In this document: positions 44,929-52,764 of the stretch, piece after piece
Layout of the letters: every line of letters starts with the position of its first letter
Numbering within the stretch: position 1 is the first letter of the stretch
NCBI GenBank assembly: GCA_016192845.1
Contig: JACPTI010000031.1
Coordinates: 1-60,929 of the forward strand
Reading direction: 5' to 3'
DNA length: 60,929 bases
Source: Acidobacteriota bacterium
Lineage (GTDB): Bacteria > Acidobacteriota > Vicinamibacteria > Vicinamibacterales > UBA2999
Position numbers and translations under genes: made by a program
The notes under the pieces: generated by a model
What the model was told of the DNA's origin: nothing
Databases searched by the model: none
Seen by the model: only the letters and a program-made list of their open reading frames with translations

Positions 44929-46614
44929 CTACCGGGCAACGGTTCGCACGATACCCTTGCCCTGCTGGATGGTGATCACCTGGTTCGCCCCCAGCGCCGG
45001 CAGCGACTCCACCTGCCCGTCCGGCCAGGTGATCCGGGCCCCGGATACCTGCGTGCGCCGGCCGAGGCCAAACGTCAGCGGCAGCTCGCTCTGCGAGGCG
45101 TAGCTGGAGCCGCTCTTCACGACTCCCCACGGTCCCGGCTTGCCGTCGACGAGCAGCTGCACTTTCGCGCCGATCGCGTCGCGGTTCGAAGGGGACCCGC
45201 GCAGGAGGAACCGCAGTGAGGTGTTCCCGTTGCCGCCGTCGTTGCGAAGCAGGCGGGCCGGACCGTTGTTGGCGGTGACCACCAGGTCGAGGTCGCCATC
45301 GTTGTCGTAGTCGCCGTACGCCGCGCCGCGGCTGACGCGGGGGAGGGCCAGCGGCCGGCCGACCTTCGACGTCACCTCCTCGAAGCGGCGGCCGCCGAGG
45401 TTGCGGAACAGATGCGCCGGCTGCGCGTACTTGACGTTCGGCTGCACCGCCTCGATGTCGTCCGCCACGTGCCCGTTGGCCGCAAAAATATCGAGGAGGC
45501 CGTCAAGGTCGTAATCGAAGAAGAAGCAGGCAAACGTGAGCGTCAGGAGCGTGGCCCTGCCGATGGTCGTCGTCGGCGCCTCGTCGATGAAAAGCCCGTT
45601 TCCCTCGTTCGTGTAGAGCGCCATCATCTCGTTCGAGAAGTTGCCGATCACCAGGCTCGGCCGACCGGAGCCGTCGTAGTCGGCGGCGTCCACCCCCATC
45701 CCCGCGCGCGCGACACCGGCCTCGTTGAACGCCACGCCTGCCACGACGCCCATCTCCGTGAAGGTGCCGTTGCGGTCGTTGTGATAGAGCTTGTTGGGCT
45801 CGGTATCGTTGGCGACAAAGAGGTCCATCCAACCGTCGCCGTCGAAGTCGATCAGCGTGACGCCGAGGGCTTTCGACGTCGGATCGTACAGCTTTGCCGC
45901 CCGCGTCACGTCTTCGAACGTGCCGTCGCCACGGTTGCGGTAGAACATGGGGCTCTGGCCTTGGTACGACTCCGGGGTGCAGTACGACTTGTTCTTGCCG
46001 TCGAGCGTGCAGTGCAGGTCGGTCGCGATGGACCACGTCACGTAGTTGCAGACGAACAGGTCCAGGTCGCCGTCGCGGTCGTAATCGACAAAGGCCGCGC
46101 ACGTGGAGAAGCCTGGGGCGCCCACGCCCGCCCGGCTCGTCACATCGGCAAACCTGCCGCCTCCCTCGTTGCGGAAGAGCCGGTTGCCGCCGAGCACGGT
46201 GACGTACAGGTCCACGTCGCCGTCGTTGTCGTAGTCGGCGGCGGCCACGCCGATCCCGTAGACGTCGACGTTCAATCCGGCCGCGACCGTGACATCGTCA
46301 AACGTGCCGTCGCCGCGGTTGCGATAGAGCGCCGATCGCGACGGGGCGCGTTTCTGTCCGGCCCAGTGTGTGGAGTTGACAAAGAACAGATCCTGCCACC
46401 CGTCGCCGTCCGCGTCGAGGAACGCGACGCCGGAGCCCAGCGTTTCGGGGAGGTACTTCTTGCCGAACGCGCCGTTGTTGTGCCGGAAGTGAATGCCGGC
46501 CGCGCGAGTTACGTCGGTGAAGGTGATCGAGGCGACGGGCGTCTGCGCCTGCAGCACGCCGGCGAGCGACACCGCGGCGAGCGGAACGAGTGACCGTCGG
46601 AGCGCGCGGGGCAT
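44929..46614 (-). CDS. CRTAC1-family FG-GAP / ASPIC-UnbV protein
   Basis: A 561-aa secreted protein: signal peptide SLVPLAAVSLAGVLQAQ, then the CRTAC1 start motif FTDVTRAAGIHFRHNNGAFG, KKYLPETLGSGVAFLDADGD and a series of FG-GAP/VCBS repeats with DxDxDG turns (AAADYDNDGDVDLYVTVLGG, VDYDRDGDLDLFVCNYVTWS, LIDFDGDGWMDLFVANDTEP, FFFDYDLDGLLDIFAANGHV). At the C-terminus the ASPIC/UnbV domain (RGSPSNRDAIGAKVQLLVDG, GLGRRTQVSGARITWPDGQV). These form beta-propellers that bind Ca; the biological role in bacteria is unknown. The ATG shares one nucleotide with the stop of the cytochrome gene (TGATG), which implies coupled translation. A homologue is at 52765. Confidence 0.92.
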   Translation of the reverse strand: MPRALRRSLVPLAAVSLAGVLQAQTPVASITFTDVTRAAGIHFRHNNGAFGKKYLPETLGSGVAFLDADGDGWQDLFFVNSTHWAGQKRAPSRSALYRNRGDGTFDDVTVAAGLNVDVYGIGVAAADYDNDGDVDLYVTVLGGNRLFRNEGGGRFADVTSRAGVGAPGFSTCAAFVDYDRDGDLDLFVCNYVTWSIATDLHCTLDGKNKSYCTPESYQGQSPMFYRNRGDGTFEDVTRAAKLYDPTSKALGVTLIDFDGDGWMDLFVANDTEPNKLYHNDRNGTFTEMGVVAGVAFNEAGVARAGMGVDAADYDGSGRPSLVIGNFSNEMMALYTNEGNGLFIDEAPTTTIGRATLLTLTFACFFFDYDLDGLLDIFAANGHVADDIEAVQPNVKYAQPAHLFRNLGGRRFEEVTSKVGRPLALPRVSRGAAYGDYDNDGDLDLVVTANNGPARLLRNDGGNGNTSLRFLLRGSPSNRDAIGAKVQLLVDGKPGPWGVVKSGSSYASQSELPLTFGLGRRTQVSGARITWPDGQVESLPALGANQVITIQQGKGIVRTVAR

Positions 46615-49514
46615 CAGCGAGGGTCGTAGTGTCCGCCTTTAGGCGGACTGGGCTGGTCCGGCTGAAGCCGGACACTACGTACGGAAGGGGGCCTCAGCGC
46701 CGCGCTCCGATGCTCGTGAATCTGCTGGCGCTCGTTGTTGTCGTCGGGGTTGAGCCGCCGGTACGGGCCGGTGATGGCCTGCGCGCTCTCGTCCGCCTTG
46801 AAGCGCAGGTACAACTGTTGTTCCCGCGACGCCAGCTCCGCCTCCCCGAGGCCCTGATAACAAAGCATCAGGTTGTAGTGCGCCTGGAGATCCTCCGGGT
46901 CGATCTGCAGCACCCTGGTGAGCTCGGCGACGGCCTCGCGAAACTGACGCTTGAGAAAGAGCACGCGTCCCAGTTGGTTGCGCACCACGCGGTCGCGCGG
47001 ATACGCCGCGGCGGCCAGCCGCAGGTGATCGATCGCCTCGTCGTATCGCCCCCGGCCCTTGAGCCCCATCGCCAGAAAGAAATGGGTTCTCGCCAGCGCG
47101 GGATTCATGGCGAGCGCCTTGCGCAGCACCTGCTCGGCCCCGTCCAGGTTGCCTTCCTGGACCCGGACGCGTCCGATGTTGATCCATCCATCCACGTATT
47201 CGGGATCCGCCTGGGTCACGTTGACGAACGCCGCCTCCGCTCCTTTCAAGTCGCCCTGCAGCAGCAGGCCGATCCCGTAGTCGTTCCAGCGCTCGCGCAC
47301 CGATCGATCGACGACCGGCGGTGATGTGGGGAGCCGGCCGGCGGTCGGGACGACCGCGAGGATCGCCTCGGCGCGCGCCATCTCGGTGACGGGCACATCC
47401 GGGATTGCTTTCAGCGCGCCTGACACCTTCCGCACGTCGCCCGCGAACACCCAGCGCCCCTCGTCGTACCCGTTGCCGAGCGCGAACTTCCGTTGCGACG
47501 GGTCGCGGATACCGGCATAGGCCCACTGCGTGTACCACCACGCGAACTTGCGGTAGTTGAGCCGTGCCGTCAGCCTGATCGGCCCCGTCACGTCCTTCGG
47601 GATGTCGAGGCGGTAGTGGATGGTATCGGCGGCGCCCGGCGGGACGAGCCGCACGTACGCGACCGACCGCGCCGCCCAGGCGTTGCGCTTGTTGATCGGG
47701 TGGCCACGCTCGTCCAGCAGGAGGCTGCGGTACTGATGCGCGCCGCGATCGACCGGTCCGTTGCCGTCCTCGAGCGCGCCGCTGTGAAAGATGCGGCGCC
47801 CGCTCGCGTCGACGGCATCGAACTCGACCCACACGTCGAAGGCGTCGACCGTGCCGCCGGGGAAGAAGTGCCCCACCGTGCGGGTTCGCACGACGACTTC
47901 GAGCCGCACCGACTCGCCGGGCCGAACCGAGACGGGCGCGCTGCCGAACGGGCCTTCGACCTCCACCGGCGGCGCAAGGAAGGCGCGGCGCGCGCCGAAA
48001 TCGAGGGCCTCCTCCCCCACCGCAAAGGTGCTGGCCGCCGACGGCTCAGCGCTTCCGCTCGCAATCTCGACAGCCGCGCCGGCTTCCGCCGTTCGGACCA
48101 GCCCGAAGACGTCGATCGTGACCTGCTTGTCGCGGAGGAAGTCCTGGACAGCCTTGAGCTGCGTGTGGTCGCCGTTGGCGAACGGCGCCGCCGTATTCGC
48201 GGCGGCGAAGCGGTGCGACCGGACCTTGCCGTCCCGGGCCGCCGGGTCGGTCGAGTCGACGAGCGGCATGTGGCAATCCTTGCAGGTCTGCGGCGCCGGC
48301 GGGTAATAGAACGACCGCGCACCTTCCCCGGAGACGCCGGACGCCTGCCAGTTGTCGTAGTCGTCGAACCCGCGGAACCAGCGGTAGCCGTTCACGGGAA
48401 CGTCCAGATGCACCTTGTGACAGCTCGAGCAGAACTCGGGGGTCTGGTCGCGATGGAACGGCTTGAGGAACGTCTCGCGATGCGGCTGAGGGTCCAGCTT
48501 CAACAGCGTGTCGTGCACCGCGCGCAGGACGGGATTGGGGCTGACGGCCAGGTCGTGCAGCGGCGGATACTCGATCTCGAAGTCGCCCTGCCCCATCGTG
48601 CTCTTCACGCGAGTGATGGAGTGACATGACGTGCAGGCCAGGCCTGCCTGGGCCTCCGGGGTGTCGATCTGCTCTTTGATGGGACGATCCAATCGACCGT
48701 TGAAGACCAGCGCGTGGTCGTGACAGCCGGCGCACCACTTGGATGGCCGGGTGCCCACGACGTCCTGCAAGTACTCGACGGTTTTGCGGTACCACTGGTT
48801 GTTGAACGACGAGAAGTGGTGCATCGACGAGTTCCACTGATCGTAGATGTCGCGATGGCAGCGCCCGCAGGTCTCGCTCGTCAGGAAGAAGTCCGCCGGA
48901 ACGATGCCGTGGACGTTCGTGTCGGCCGACGAAGGGAAGAACGGTCTGTCAGGGCCGCCCCCTTCCTCGTTCATGCTGACGGGCACGACTGCCGGGTTTT
49001 CAATCCGGTAGGTCTGGCGCCGTCGGGTTTCGTGCTGCGCCCGCACGACCGCCGCCGCCGTCGCGGCGAGGAAGAGGCCGATCACCACGGCGTGATAGCC
49101 CCACACCACCCGCTTCGGCCAGCGGAGGGCGGCCGCGCGCCAGACGTGAGCGGCGAGGAACATCGAACCAGACGTCGAGAGCGCGATGTGGGCGTCGAGA
49201 AGCGCCCGGTATGGACGCGTCGCACCGAGGATGAGGACGGCGACCCCCAGGAGAAAGCCGGCGCCGAGCGCCAGCGCACCGACCGCCAGCAGCGGGCCCA
49301 TCGGAACGTACGTGGTGTCCGCCTTTAGGCGGACCCTCGAGAACCGGCGCCGCAACCTGCTCGCCGCCGCAATCGCCAGGGCGAGCCCCAGCACCGGGTG
49401 CAGCGCGACGTTGGCGAAGTACCACGGCGACGGGTCGGCGGACGCGGCCAGGTACGCCGAGTTCAGGAGCAGGGCGACGAAGGCAACGGCCGGGATCGCA
49501 GTCCGCCGATGCAC
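46614..49514 (-). CDS. Five-heme cytochrome c with membrane anchor and C-terminal TPRs
   Basis: A 966-aa protein from a GTG at 49514. N-terminal hydrophobic helices (AVAFVALLLNSAYLAASADP, ALHPVLGLALAIAAASRL, LLAVGALALGAGFLLGVAVL, VVWGYHAVVIGLFLAATAAA) form a membrane domain. The loop RRRFSRVRLKADTTYVPMGP is encoded by a class 2 REP. The periplasmic part has five CxxCH motifs: CGRCH, CAGCH, CTSCH, CSSCH and CKDCH. A beta domain follows, and about the last 200 residues are TPR repeats (YVDGWINIGRVRVQEGNLDG, LARTHFFLAMGLKGRGRYDE). Likely function: periplasmic electron transfer coupled to protein interactions. The multiheme/TPR fusion occurs in acidobacterial CRTAC1 clusters. It is the first gene of the operon; the C-terminus is REP-encoded. 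Confidence 0.88.
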   Translation of the reverse strand: MHRRTAIPAVAFVALLLNSAYLAASADPSPWYFANVALHPVLGLALAIAAASRLRRRFSRVRLKADTTYVPMGPLLAVGALALGAGFLLGVAVLILGATRPYRALLDAHIALSTSGSMFLAAHVWRAAALRWPKRVVWGYHAVVIGLFLAATAAAVVRAQHETRRRQTYRIENPAVVPVSMNEEGGGPDRPFFPSSADTNVHGIVPADFFLTSETCGRCHRDIYDQWNSSMHHFSSFNNQWYRKTVEYLQDVVGTRPSKWCAGCHDHALVFNGRLDRPIKEQIDTPEAQAGLACTSCHSITRVKSTMGQGDFEIEYPPLHDLAVSPNPVLRAVHDTLLKLDPQPHRETFLKPFHRDQTPEFCSSCHKVHLDVPVNGYRWFRGFDDYDNWQASGVSGEGARSFYYPPAPQTCKDCHMPLVDSTDPAARDGKVRSHRFAAANTAAPFANGDHTQLKAVQDFLRDKQVTIDVFGLVRTAEAGAAVEIASGSAEPSAASTFAVGEEALDFGARRAFLAPPVEVEGPFGSAPVSVRPGESVRLEVVVRTRTVGHFFPGGTVDAFDVWVEFDAVDASGRRIFHSGALEDGNGPVDRGAHQYRSLLLDERGHPINKRNAWAARSVAYVRLVPPGAADTIHYRLDIPKDVTGPIRLTARLNYRKFAWWYTQWAYAGIRDPSQRKFALGNGYDEGRWVFAGDVRKVSGALKAIPDVPVTEMARAEAILAVVPTAGRLPTSPPVVDRSVRERWNDYGIGLLLQGDLKGAEAAFVNVTQADPEYVDGWINIGRVRVQEGNLDGAEQVLRKALAMNPALARTHFFLAMGLKGRGRYDEAIDHLRLAAAAYPRDRVVRNQLGRVLFLKRQFREAVAELTRVLQIDPEDLQAHYNLMLCYQGLGEAELASREQQLYLRFKADESAQAITGPYRRLNPDDNNERQQIHEHRSAALRPPSVRSVRLQPDQPSPPKGGHYDPR
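46626..46680. repeat. REP-like palindrome doublet (class 2) at the end of the cytochrome gene
   Basis: GTAGTGTCCGCC TTTA GGCGGAC (46626-46648), a short spacer, then GTCCGGC TGAA GCCGGACACTACGTA (46656-46680). The doublet is coding for the last residues of the multiheme cytochrome (RSVRLQPDQPSPPKGGHYDP) and ends right before the downstream start codon. Confidence 0.85.
49309..49334. repeat. REP-like palindrome (class 2) inside the cytochrome membrane domain
   Basis: ACGTGGTGTCCGCC TTTA GGCGGAC: a perfect 7-bp stem with TTTA loop, matching the copies at 24276 and 46626. It is read in frame on the complement as VRLKADTTYV, between two transmembrane helices of the multiheme protein. Confidence 0.85.
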
Positions 49515-49705
49515 GGCACAGAGGATACACCCCCTTCGACATACTGTCCTGACCGGATGGACCGGGCGATTGCACCGGCAGGGTTCCGGCCGTATACTGG
49601 GCGCCTTCATACGTCAGAATCATCGGCTCCGCCACTCGCCGGCTAGCTCGCCTGCGGCATCGGCTTGATTGATACCGTTTCGGGGCTTGGCGAAGGAGGG
49701 TTCCG

Positions 49706-52705
49706 ATGAGCATGACCGTTTGGCGTGTTCGGAGCATCGTCCAGCGGCTGATCCTGGTCGGGTTTGTGTCGGCGCTTCCCGCGGCCGGGTACGCACAGGA
49801 AGCGAGCGTCCTTGGCACGATCACGGATGCCACCGGCGGCGTATTACCTGGCGTGACGGTCATCGCGGTCCATGGCGCGACCGGAAACGTCTTTGAAACG
49901 GTGACCGACGGATCCGGCGAGTATCGGCTGGCTGTCCGCGTCGGCACGTACGAGATCAGAGCCGAGCTGGCCGGTTTTCAGACCGTGAACCGCAGCGGCG
50001 TGGCGCTGCTCCTGAACCAGCAGGTGCCCGTCAACTTCCAACTGGCGCCGGCCACCCTCCAAGAGACCGTGACGGTCACCGGCGAGGCGCCGCTGGTCGA
50101 CACGACGGGTTCGACCGTGGGGGCCAACATCGACCCGCGGCAGGTGGAGGCGCTGCCCGTCAACGGACGGAATTGGATGGACTTGTCCCTGCTGGCGCCG
50201 GGCGCCCGCCGAAACGAGTCGGGCGGGTTCGTACAGAATCGGCAGGGTTACGCACAGACCAACCTCGACGGCCAACAGGTGACGGTGACCTACCATTCCG
50301 GTGGAGATAATGAGCAGGCGCAGTACAGCCGCGATGTGATTGCGGAGTTCGAGGTGGTCGCCAACCGGTTCGACGCCGCCCAGGGGCGCTCGGCCGGCAT
50401 GGTCGTGAATGCGGTCACCAAGTCGGGGACCAATACCCTGGCGGGGACCCTTGGCGGATACTTCCGGCACGACAAGTTCAACGCCAAGGACTTTTTCCGC
50501 AACGAGGTGCTCCCCTATCAGAATCAGCAGGTGAGCACGACGCTCGGCGGCCCGATCGTCCGGGACCGCATCCATTTCTTCGGCGGCTACGAGTACGAGC
50601 GGCAGCCGCAGACCAACGTCTACACGAGCCCGTTCCCGTTCTTCAACATCGACCTGAAGTTGACGAACCGTATACACAAGTTCATGGGGCGGGGGGACAT
50701 CCAGTTCACGTCTCAGCGCCGCCTTTCGGTGCGGGCCTCGAGATCCGACGACGTGTCCTGGCTCGCCGGCGGTGCCATCCAGCACCCGTCGATCGCCCGC
50801 CATCGGAGGTTTGAGAATGACCAGGTCTTCGGTACCTTCACCCAGGTCATTGGCGATCGGACCGTGAACGAGCTCAGGGGGGGCCGCCTGTACTTCGATC
50901 GCAACGAGCAGCCCATCGTCCGCTGGAAGGGCGGCAAATTCCCGCACGCCCCCGTCGGTGAGTTTGGGGGATCGGTGATCGTCCAGTTGCCCGGCTATAC
51001 CATTGGTGCGTCCCCGCTGGGCGTCTCGATGCCCAACTACCAGGTTCGCAACGACCTCATCACCTCCTTCACCGGGGCGGGACGCCACGATGTGAAGCTG
51101 GGCGTGGAGTATATCCGCTTCGCGACTCAGATCCGGTGGTGTCTGCGGTGCGATGGCGAGATGGATCTCCGGGGCGCGGGCGTGCGCGTGTCGGCCGACC
51201 TCCTCCAGAGCCTGTTCCCCGTGTGGAACGATGCGTCCACCTGGAACACCGAGCCGCTGTCCGCCCAGACCCGGTGGGTGTTCAACTCTCTGTCCCCGAC
51301 CGAGTCCAAGCTCGGCCCCTTCCGGCAGGAGCATACGCGGCACTTGATTGCCGGCTGGGTCCAGGATGACTGGCGGGTGAACGACAGCCTGACGCTCAAC
51401 CTCGGCGTGCGCTACGATTTCGATGCCAACTCGCACTCGGAGAAGGTGAAGTTTCTGCCGTGGCTTCCGGGCAACCTCCCCCACGACACGAACAACCTCG
51501 CCCCCCGTCTCGGCCTCAACTATCGGATCGACGACGACACGGTCGTGCGAGGCGGGTACGGACTCTTCTTCGCCTTCCCCCCGAACGACGGGGTGCACCA
51601 GACGCTGGGCTATTGTTGCGTGCGATTCGAGTGGCAGATCTTCAACGACGGCAGCCGCGACTTTGGGAGGTGGGACGGCACCGAGCAGAACAAGGGCTGG
51701 TTCCACGGGCCCACGCCGAGCTACGAGAGCGCGCTGCAAAACGCCTGCGACGTCAACAACGGGGCCCCGGGCTGTGCGTTCCGGTCGCTGGTGCAGGAAA
51801 TCAACTATCCCGGACGGAGAACCTCCTACAGCCATCAGGCGTCGGTCGGGATCCAGCGTCAGATCGGCAACAATATGTCGTTGGAGACGAACTACGTCTA
51901 CACCGGGGGCCGCCTCGAGGAAGACGCCAGCCAAATCAATCTGACCTACAACCCCGCGACGGGGGCCAACTATCCCTTCAGCGACATCAGACGTCGGGCC
52001 TTTCCCACCTGGGGCGTCGTGAACTTCGAGCTCCTGGAGGGTCTGTCGAACTACCACGGCTGGGACTCCACCTTCACCAAGCGGTTCAGCGACAACTGGC
52101 AACTGCACGCCACCTACACGCTGGCGTACTTCTACGATGCGCTCGCGGCACCGGCCCAGTGGTTCCTCGGCGACAACGGGGTGGTGGCCCGGCGGCCGAT
52201 CGGCTTCCCGCTCGCCCGGGATCTCGCCGACGAATATGGGCTGGCCGGGTCGGCCGGGGGGTTCGCGGGGAGCGGGGCAGACCAGCGTCACCGGGCGACC
52301 GTCAATGGCATCTGGGAGATCGGCTACGGTGTACAGTTCAGCGGGCTCTACTTCTTCGGGTCGGGCGAGCGTCGTACCCCCGTCACGGGCACGGACAACC
52401 GCGATCTCGGGAGCCTACAGGAGCCAGGGAGGCAACGCTTGCGCCGAGATGGCACGATTATCGAGCGCAACAGCCTGGTCGGCGACCCGCTGCACCGCGT
52501 GGACATCCGGCTCCAGAAGCGGCTGGCGCTCGGCGGCCGCACAAGCATTGACGGCATCTGGGAGGTCTTCAATCTGTTCAATCACCGGAACTACGGCTCC
52601 TATGTGCTCAGCGAAGCCAACGCGAATTTTGGAAAGCCCGCGTTCAACCCCGCCCTCTCCTATGCGCCGCGGATGATGCAGTTTGGCCTCCGGTTCGCCT
52701 TCTGA
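49706..52705 (+). CDS. TonB-dependent receptor with carboxypeptidase-regulatory domain
   Basis: A 999-aa receptor preceded by GGAGG at 49695-49700. Signal peptide VQRLILVGFVSALPAAGYAQ, then a CarboxypepD_reg domain (EASVLGTITDATGGVLPGVT ... GEYRLAVRVGTYEIRAELAG). The plug domain has ETVTVTGEAPLVDTTGSTVG, ANIDPRQVEALPVNGRNW and DVIAEFEVVANRFDAAQGRS. The barrel ends PRMMQFGLRFAF with a terminal Phe. It differs from the minus-strand copies more than they differ from each other and has a divergent leader, so it is an older paralogue. It is followed by a CRTAC1 gene 59 nt on, a pairing that suggests a shared process. No TonB box can be assigned by eye; the substrate is unknown. Confidence 0.92.
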   Translation: MSMTVWRVRSIVQRLILVGFVSALPAAGYAQEASVLGTITDATGGVLPGVTVIAVHGATGNVFETVTDGSGEYRLAVRVGTYEIRAELAGFQTVNRSGVALLLNQQVPVNFQLAPATLQETVTVTGEAPLVDTTGSTVGANIDPRQVEALPVNGRNWMDLSLLAPGARRNESGGFVQNRQGYAQTNLDGQQVTVTYHSGGDNEQAQYSRDVIAEFEVVANRFDAAQGRSAGMVVNAVTKSGTNTLAGTLGGYFRHDKFNAKDFFRNEVLPYQNQQVSTTLGGPIVRDRIHFFGGYEYERQPQTNVYTSPFPFFNIDLKLTNRIHKFMGRGDIQFTSQRRLSVRASRSDDVSWLAGGAIQHPSIARHRRFENDQVFGTFTQVIGDRTVNELRGGRLYFDRNEQPIVRWKGGKFPHAPVGEFGGSVIVQLPGYTIGASPLGVSMPNYQVRNDLITSFTGAGRHDVKLGVEYIRFATQIRWCLRCDGEMDLRGAGVRVSADLLQSLFPVWNDASTWNTEPLSAQTRWVFNSLSPTESKLGPFRQEHTRHLIAGWVQDDWRVNDSLTLNLGVRYDFDANSHSEKVKFLPWLPGNLPHDTNNLAPRLGLNYRIDDDTVVRGGYGLFFAFPPNDGVHQTLGYCCVRFEWQIFNDGSRDFGRWDGTEQNKGWFHGPTPSYESALQNACDVNNGAPGCAFRSLVQEINYPGRRTSYSHQASVGIQRQIGNNMSLETNYVYTGGRLEEDASQINLTYNPATGANYPFSDIRRRAFPTWGVVNFELLEGLSNYHGWDSTFTKRFSDNWQLHATYTLAYFYDALAAPAQWFLGDNGVVARRPIGFPLARDLADEYGLAGSAGGFAGSGADQRHRATVNGIWEIGYGVQFSGLYFFGSGERRTPVTGTDNRDLGSLQEPGRQRLRRDGTIIERNSLVGDPLHRVDIRLQKRLALGGRTSIDGIWEVFNLFNHRNYGSYVLSEANANFGKPAFNPALSYAPRMMQFGLRFAF

Positions 52706-52724
52706 AGGCAGCGAGCGAAACACG

Positions 52725-52757
52725 CCGCTGGGGACGGTTTTAGAACCGTCCCCGCGG
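52725..52757. terminator. Perfect palindrome GGGGACGGTT-TTAG-AACCGTCCCC
   Basis: A 10-bp perfect stem (52730-52739 with 52744-52753) closed by TTAG, with CCGC/GCGG extending it. It lies 25 nt after the TonB receptor stop and 8 nt before the next gene. It lacks a U-tract, so it may be another REP-like family or a Rho-independent-like block. A single copy is seen here. Confidence 0.5.
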
Positions 52758-52764
52758 CTGCGTC

